DNA from: Bryobacterales bacterium
GTDB lineage: Bacteria > Acidobacteriota > Terriglobia > Bryobacterales > Bryobacteraceae
Direction of reading: 5' to 3'
Length of the DNA: 26,628 nt
NCBI GenBank assembly: GCA_003132905.1
Contig: PKZC01000463.1
Location: 6,322 to 32,949 of the forward strand
The first letter of the stretch is position 1. Every line of letters begins with the position of its first letter. The translations under genes were made by a program, and so were the position numbers. The notes beneath the pieces are model-generated. The model was not told the DNA's origin and made no database searches. It saw only the letters and a program-made list of their open reading frames with translations. Shown here one piece after another: positions 22,682 to 26,628 of the stretch.

Positions 22682-24135
22682 ATCACCGGTGACGTTTCAC
22701 CAAGACTGAATGCGATGCCGAGACTAACGCGATTGGAATCCATTTCCAAAATTGCATCTCCTATGGTGTAGGGTGTGGTGTAGTGGCGATAGTCATAGCG
22801 TACATCCATGTAAGTGCCGCCAGTCAACTTATATAACACTTGCAGTCCCCCTTGCAGGTTGGAGTACGTGCCGAGACTTTGTCCCAGGGCTGAGAGTTGA
22901 TTGTAACCGGCGCTGGCGCGCACTTGGATGGCGCGGCTCGCTGTAGAGGAATACGAAATCAATCCGGAAGTTTGGCGAGAGGTCAAATACAGGCCGTTCC
23001 CCGGAGTAACGCCGGTTGAGTAGTCGAAGTTCAGCGACGCGGTTTTAAAACGGCGAGTCAAGCGGACCTCGGCCACCGGAAGGTAGCGGACGTTGCTGAA
23101 CGTGACCTCGGCGAAAGTCTCACCCGTAAGCGCCGTGATCGCTGGATCCAGCGGGACCTGCATCAGGCCAAGCGTATCCACTCGGATGCCTCCAGCCAGG
23201 GTACTGAGATCCCATTCTCGCGTTAATCCGATGGAATAACCAAGCGCGATGGTCTCCAGGCGCGAGTTACCATAGGCGGCTTGAAAGTCGAAGTAAGTGT
23301 TTTCGTCACTGGCCGAAATGGTTTGCCTGGGCGTCAGCCGGTAGGCCGCGCTCGCTCGTACATTGAATCCGTTCAGCCCAGCCAGCAACACGGACGCCCG
23401 TCGAATTACGAACCCGTCGCCGCCGAAGTTGAACGACAATCGCGGGGTGAGGCGCCAGGTGAGGTCCACGCGCGATTGCAGATAGGTGGTGCGGCTATCG
23501 AACAGTTCATCGGTGGGAAGGCCCAAACGGTCCAATGCCGCGAGCGGGAAGAAAGAGAATGCGCCGTTGGCGAGCGTGGTTGTGCCCAGCGTATTCTTGA
23601 GGTCCAAAGTGACATGCCGGAAGAGAGCCTCGCTGTAATTGAGTTGCAGGTACTGATCGAAGCCGTTGAAAGCCGGCGCATCGGTGTACCTGCGATAGGA
23701 GCCGCGATACTGGACGTTCAGCTTGCCGCGACGCCAGTTGTGTGAAACATTCGCGCCGAAGTTGGTTTCTTCGCCAAGACCGTCGACTTGTTTTCCCTGC
23801 GTGGTGGTGAGGCCTGAATCATACACGCCGATGATCTCCGCGTAGAGACCGAACACATTCATTGCGCCTCTCGTCTCTTCGGAGAGTCCACTCTCGCGGC
23901 TCAGTATGGACGGTCCGTCATAGTTGGAATCCTGTGGAGCGGATGTGACAGGCATTTCTGGATCCATGGCTGTGTCCGCAAAATGGGCATAGCTACTGAA
24001 CGCACTGTGACGGCTCAGCACGGAGGGTGCCTCATAAGTTGGTTCCTGCTGTTCCCGGGCGCCAGGATCAGGCTGGTCCTGCGCCGGAGCAAGGCCGGCC
24101 GCCAGCAAAGCCAGGAAGAGGATTCTAAGTCCCAG
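22675..24135 (-). CDS. Outer-membrane beta-barrel-like protein with duplicated linker motif
   Basis: About 487 residues. A CTG at 24135 is the best start: it gives signal peptide GLRILFLALLAAGLAPAQ, while the first conventional start (TTG 24108) would leave only part of it, and no ATG, GTG or TTG lies between 24108 and the in-frame TAA at 24148-24150. A linker of about 65 residues follows, carrying YEAPSVLSRHS and YDGPSILSRES. Many amphipathic strands come next (GEETNFGANVSHNWRRGKLN, LSFNFGGDGFVIRRASVLLA), ending VSLGIAFSLGETSPVMW, as in a 16-20-strand barrel without a TonB plug. The function is unknown; porin or exopolysaccharide-outlet types are possible. Its 3' end overlaps the response regulator start by 7 bases. 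Confidence 0.78.
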   Translation of the reverse strand: MGLRILFLALLAAGLAPAQDQPDPGAREQQEPTYEAPSVLSRHSAFSSYAHFADTAMDPEMPVTSAPQDSNYDGPSILSRESGLSEETRGAMNVFGLYAEIIGVYDSGLTTTQGKQVDGLGEETNFGANVSHNWRRGKLNVQYRGSYRRYTDAPAFNGFDQYLQLNYSEALFRHVTLDLKNTLGTTTLANGAFSFFPLAALDRLGLPTDELFDSRTTYLQSRVDLTWRLTPRLSFNFGGDGFVIRRASVLLAGLNGFNVRASAAYRLTPRQTISASDENTYFDFQAAYGNSRLETIALGYSIGLTREWDLSTLAGGIRVDTLGLMQVPLDPAITALTGETFAEVTFSNVRYLPVAEVRLTRRFKTASLNFDYSTGVTPGNGLYLTSRQTSGLISYSSTASRAIQVRASAGYNQLSALGQSLGTYSNLQGGLQVLYKLTGGTYMDVRYDYRHYTTPYTIGDAILEMDSNRVSLGIAFSLGETSPVMW

Positions 24136-24153
24136 CCTGCTTGTTCCTTAATG

Positions 24154-24167
24154 CAGACTCAAGTCTG
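24154..24167. promoter_or_regulatory. Inverted repeat in divergent promoter region (possible operator)
   Basis: CAGACT-CA-AGTCTG, perfect 6-base arms with a 2-base spacer. It lies between the starts of the beta-barrel gene (24135, minus) and the YjbQ-family gene (24221, plus). On the minus strand it falls 17 bases after a TTGACA (24190-24185), where a -10 would be expected, so a bound protein would block the barrel gene's promoter. The regulator is unknown. Confidence 0.45.
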
Positions 24168-24208
24168 ACGCCACGGCCGCAATGTGTCAAGCGCGCGCCG
24201 GGCCTCGC

Positions 24209-24214
24209 TATCAT
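24209..24214 (+). promoter_or_regulatory. Possible -10 box of the YjbQ-family gene
   Basis: TATCAT matches 5 of 6 bases of the -10 consensus and lies 6 bases before ATG 24221, the same distance as in the PadR gene. No Shine-Dalgarno is present. A leaderless message is possible. No convincing -35 is seen. Confidence 0.4.
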
Positions 24215-24220
24215 CGGCGT

Positions 24221-24634
24221 ATGCGATTCCACACCGAATATTTGAAGTTTCAGACCAAACAACACCGCCAGTACATCAACATCACCACTGAGGTGGACGC
24301 CGCGCTCAAGAAGAGCGGAATTCGTGAAGGAATGATCCTGGTTTCGGCCATGCACATCACCGCGGGCGTCTGGGTGAATGATGCCGAAGACGGACTGCTG
24401 GCCGATATCGACGAATGGCTGGAGAAACTGGCGCCGTTCCGCGAGAACTACCGCCATCACCGTACCGGCGAGACCAACGGCGATTCCCACCTGAAAAGCC
24501 TGATCGTGCATCATCAAGTGATTGTTCCGGTGACGGACGGGAAGCTCGATTTTGGTCCCTGGCAGCAGGTCTATTACGCCGAATTCGACGGGCAGCGTCC
24601 GAAGCGCGTCATTATCAAAGTAATGGGTGAATGA
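24221..24634 (+). CDS. YjbQ family protein (UPF0047)
   Basis: A 137-residue soluble protein of the YjbQ/UPF0047 family, reported to have weak thiamine-phosphate synthase activity in E. coli; the true role is unsettled. Family residues are clear: [60 protein letters not shown] and [20 protein letters not shown]. The His and Asp residues in these blocks form the family's metal or substrate site. Start ATG 24221 fits the family N terminus ([11 protein letters not shown]); the earlier in-frame ATG at 24182 would add 13 unrelated residues. It has no Shine-Dalgarno but a TATCAT box 6 bases upstream. Confidence 0.9.
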   Translation: MRFHTEYLKFQTKQHRQYINITTEVDAALKKSGIREGMILVSAMHITAGVWVNDAEDGLLADIDEWLEKLAPFRENYRHHRTGETNGDSHLKSLIVHHQVIVPVTDGKLDFGPWQQVYYAEFDGQRPKRVIIKVMGE

Positions 24635-24688
24635 AGCCTGAAGCGCGAAAGGATCGGCGTCGATGGGGCATACCTTCATAGGAGCCTT

Positions 24689-26628
24689 ATGCGACGATAC
24701 TTTCCTCTCTTGACTGCGTTCTTGTCCACGGCTTTTTTGTTCACAATCCGAGCCGCGGACCTTCCCATCCGCGAAGTAATTCTTTACAAAAGCGGCGTTG
24801 GCTATTTTGAGCGCGGCGGTACGCTGGGCCCCGGCGAATCCGCGCGTTTGGAGTTCAAGGCGACGGATATGAACGATGTTCTGAAGTCGCTGACCATCTC
24901 GGGCCAGAACGGCGGCAAGATCACTGGCTTGCGCTACGATTCGAGCGAACCGCTGGACCAGAAGCTGGCCGGTTTTCCTTTTAAGATCGATGGCCAGGCA
25001 TCGCTGGCGCTATTTCTCGATCAGATGAAAGGCGCAAGGGTGGAGTTGAAGTATGGTTCAGAGACCATCAGTGGGACGGTCGTCAGTGGGCGCGTGGTGA
25101 AAGGTGACGACAAGCAGCCCGAGCGCGAACAACTGGTGGCGCTGCTCGATTCAGGCGAACTGCGAACTCTCGACTTGGCTGCGGCCAGTTCCATTCGCTT
25201 CGCCGACCCCAAGCTGCAGACGCAGCTTCGAGACTACTTAATGTTAGTGAACCAAGCGCGCTCCACCGACAAGCGCAGTATTTATCTGGATGCGTCCGAT
25301 GCGAAAGAGCGGCAGATCGATGCCAGCTACTTGACTCCATCGCCGGTGTGGAAGTCGAGCTATCGACTGATCTTCGGTGACAAGGGCCAGCCGACTCTGG
25401 AAGGCTGGGCGATCATCGACAACACTACCGGTGAAGATTGGACGAACGTACGGATGGCGCTGGTGTCGGGCCGTCCCGTGTCGTTCATCAGCAATTTGTA
25501 TGAGCCGAAGTACGTGAACCGGGAAACGGTGGAACTGCCGGAGGATCGTGCGGCCAATCCGGTGATCTATAACGGCGCGTTGCAAGGCGCACTCGGTGGA
25601 GCGCCGCCGGCTGCAGCCATGAAGAAGGACTTTTTCGCCGGCTCCGGCGCGATGGGAGGAGTTTTGGCGAGTCCCAGGGCGCAGTTCGAAGTTGCTCCTG
25701 AACGGCAACAGATCGCGAGCAATGTGGCGGTGAATGTCGCGGCCGGTGATCTGGGCGAGCTCTTCGAATATCGATTCTCGACGCCGGTAACGGTGAAGAA
25801 AGACGAGTCCGCCATGCTTCCGTTCCTGCAGCAGCCCATCGGCGCTCGCAAGCTGCTGATCTATTCGGAAAGCTACGGTGAACATCCGATGAACGCCGCC
25901 GAGCTGAACAACTCCACCGGCAAGACGCTGGATGGCGGCCCGATCACTGTTTTCGACGCCGCAAGTTACGCGGGGGAAGCACTCATGACTACGCTCAAGG
26001 CAGCCGACAAACGGTTGATCAGTTACTCGGTTGATCTTGGTACGCGCGTTACCACTCAGTTTGATTCGGGCCGCGAACTGGTGCGCGAGATTCACGTCAA
26101 TCGAGGCTTGCTGACTACTCGGGTAGCGATGGATGAAACCAGAACGTACACCATTCGCAATGTCGACCAAAAGGCCAAGACCCTGATCATCGAGCATCCG
26201 GAGCGCGAGGGATACAAGCTGGTTGCGCTGAAGCCTGCCGAGACCACATCGAACGCATATCGATTTGAAGTGAAGCTGGGTCCCGATGCGACCGAAAAGT
26301 TTCCGGTGGCCGAGGAGCGCGTCTATCAAACCACCACCTCCGTATCCAGCCTGACGCCAGACGTGCTGCTCAGCTATGTGCAGAACAAAGTTTTAACGGA
26401 GGCTGCTCGAAATCAGTTGCAGCAGATCTTGGATGCCAAGCGGCAGATCGCCGATCTCGATAATCAGATCCGGCAGCTTGATAGCGACATCAACGGCATG
26501 GTGAGCGATCAGACCCGCATCCGCCAAAACATGCAGAGCCTGAACCAGGTGAGCGGCCAGCAAGATCAAGTTCAGAAATACGCGCGCCAGTTGGCTGCGC
26601 AGGAAAGTTCATTGGCAAGTTCGCGGGA
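24689..26628 (+). CDS. DUF4139 domain protein, 5' part (runs off the window)
   Basis: The frame is open from ATG 24689 to the end of the window (about 646 codons), so the 3' end is missing. A signal peptide (RRYFPLLTAFLSTAFLFTIR, then AAD) is followed by VILYKSGVGYFERGGTLGPG and a DUF4139 core (WKSSYRLIFGDKGQPTLEGW, AIIDNTTGEDWTNVRMALVS, GRPVSFISNLYEPKY). The end shown is a long coiled coil (NQLQQILDAKRQIADLDNQI, then SDINGMVSDQTRIRQNMQSL). DUF4139 proteins are exported, and no clear biochemical role is known. AGGAG at 24680-24684 supports the start. The complete gene is probably 20-100 residues longer. A 361-codon ORF antisense to it is a shadow. Confidence 0.85.
   Translation, partial: MRRYFPLLTAFLSTAFLFTIRAADLPIREVILYKSGVGYFERGGTLGPGESARLEFKATDMNDVLKSLTISGQNGGKITGLRYDSSEPLDQKLAGFPFKIDGQASLALFLDQMKGARVELKYGSETISGTVVSGRVVKGDDKQPEREQLVALLDSGELRTLDLAAASSIRFADPKLQTQLRDYLMLVNQARSTDKRSIYLDASDAKERQIDASYLTPSPVWKSSYRLIFGDKGQPTLEGWAIIDNTTGEDWTNVRMALVSGRPVSFISNLYEPKYVNRETVELPEDRAANPVIYNGALQGALGGAPPAAAMKKDFFAGSGAMGGVLASPRAQFEVAPERQQIASNVAVNVAAGDLGELFEYRFSTPVTVKKDESAMLPFLQQPIGARKLLIYSESYGEHPMNAAELNNSTGKTLDGGPITVFDAASYAGEALMTTLKAADKRLISYSVDLGTRVTTQFDSGRELVREIHVNRGLLTTRVAMDETRTYTIRNVDQKAKTLIIEHPEREGYKLVALKPAETTSNAYRFEVKLGPDATEKFPVAEERVYQTTTSVSSLTPDVLLSYVQNKVLTEAARNQLQQILDAKRQIADLDNQIRQLDSDINGMVSDQTRIRQNMQSLNQVSGQQDQVQKYARQLAAQESSLASSR

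Noticed and set aside
25244..26329. 361-codon ORF on the minus strand
   Set aside because: It is antisense to the DUF4139 gene, which has a Shine-Dalgarno, signal peptide and recognisable domain. The minus-strand translation has no recognisable pattern and is rich in Arg and His, as expected of a GC-rich shadow.
1..26628. tRNA, rRNA, CRISPR, transposase, integrase or attachment sites
   Set aside because: I looked on both strands and saw no convincing case.

Overview
This 26.6 kb window is chromosomal DNA of a GC-rich bacterium, most likely an acidobacterium of the Solibacter/Bryobacter type. That assignment is inference. It rests on a VWFA-related 'Acidobacterial domain' protein, many small secreted proteins of kinds common in that phylum, a PadR regulator next to a short protein with a permease-prefix-like start, an LssY-C protein, and the futalosine menaquinone genes mqnA and mqnC. 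I see no phage, transposase, plasmid, rRNA, tRNA or CRISPR features. It reads as ordinary gene-dense chromosome with signs of local gene decay.

Layout. 1-3.7 kb: the 3' part of a GH63-like glycosidase, a DoxX membrane protein, and an MsbA-type ABC exporter on the minus strand. 3.7-5.8 kb: a DUF72 gene facing a three-gene minus-strand unit (PadR regulator, UVR-motif protein, secreted protein whose frame looks shifted near its end). 5.8-7.9 kb: a SnoaL-like secreted protein and two exported proteins of unknown role. 7.9-9.6 kb: a stand-alone Ku gene, a Uma2 nuclease gene cut by an in-frame stop, and a long imperfect palindrome. 9.6-15.3 kb: an exported LssY-C protein, divergent from a 1130-residue exported protein that is followed closely by the VWFA-like protein. 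15.3-19.6 kb: a PQQ-dependent dehydrogenase, a small beta-barrel protein, a TonB C-terminal-domain protein and two secreted proteins. 19.6-22.3 kb: a HEPN protein overlapping a small partner gene, divergent from mqnA-mqnC. 22.3-26.6 kb: a beta-barrel protein overlapping a single-domain response regulator, a YjbQ-family protein, and the start of a DUF4139 protein that runs off the window.

How the genes fit together. MqnA and MqnC are enzymes of futalosine-route menaquinone synthesis and overlap by 4 bases. The PQQ dehydrogenase oxidises a periplasmic substrate and would feed electrons to a quinone or cytochrome. The PadR gene has a good promoter whose -10 lies 6 bases from the start codon, with a perfect 8+8 inverted repeat across -10 and ATG, so it is probably autoregulated and leaderless. 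Many other genes encode envelope or exported proteins.

Points most worth a second look: the HEPN/partner pair, the PadR leaderless promoter-operator, two apparently damaged genes (a one-base shift at about 4580 and a nonsense codon at 9289), the duplicated linker motif and non-canonical start of the barrel gene, and the 9492-9558 palindrome.
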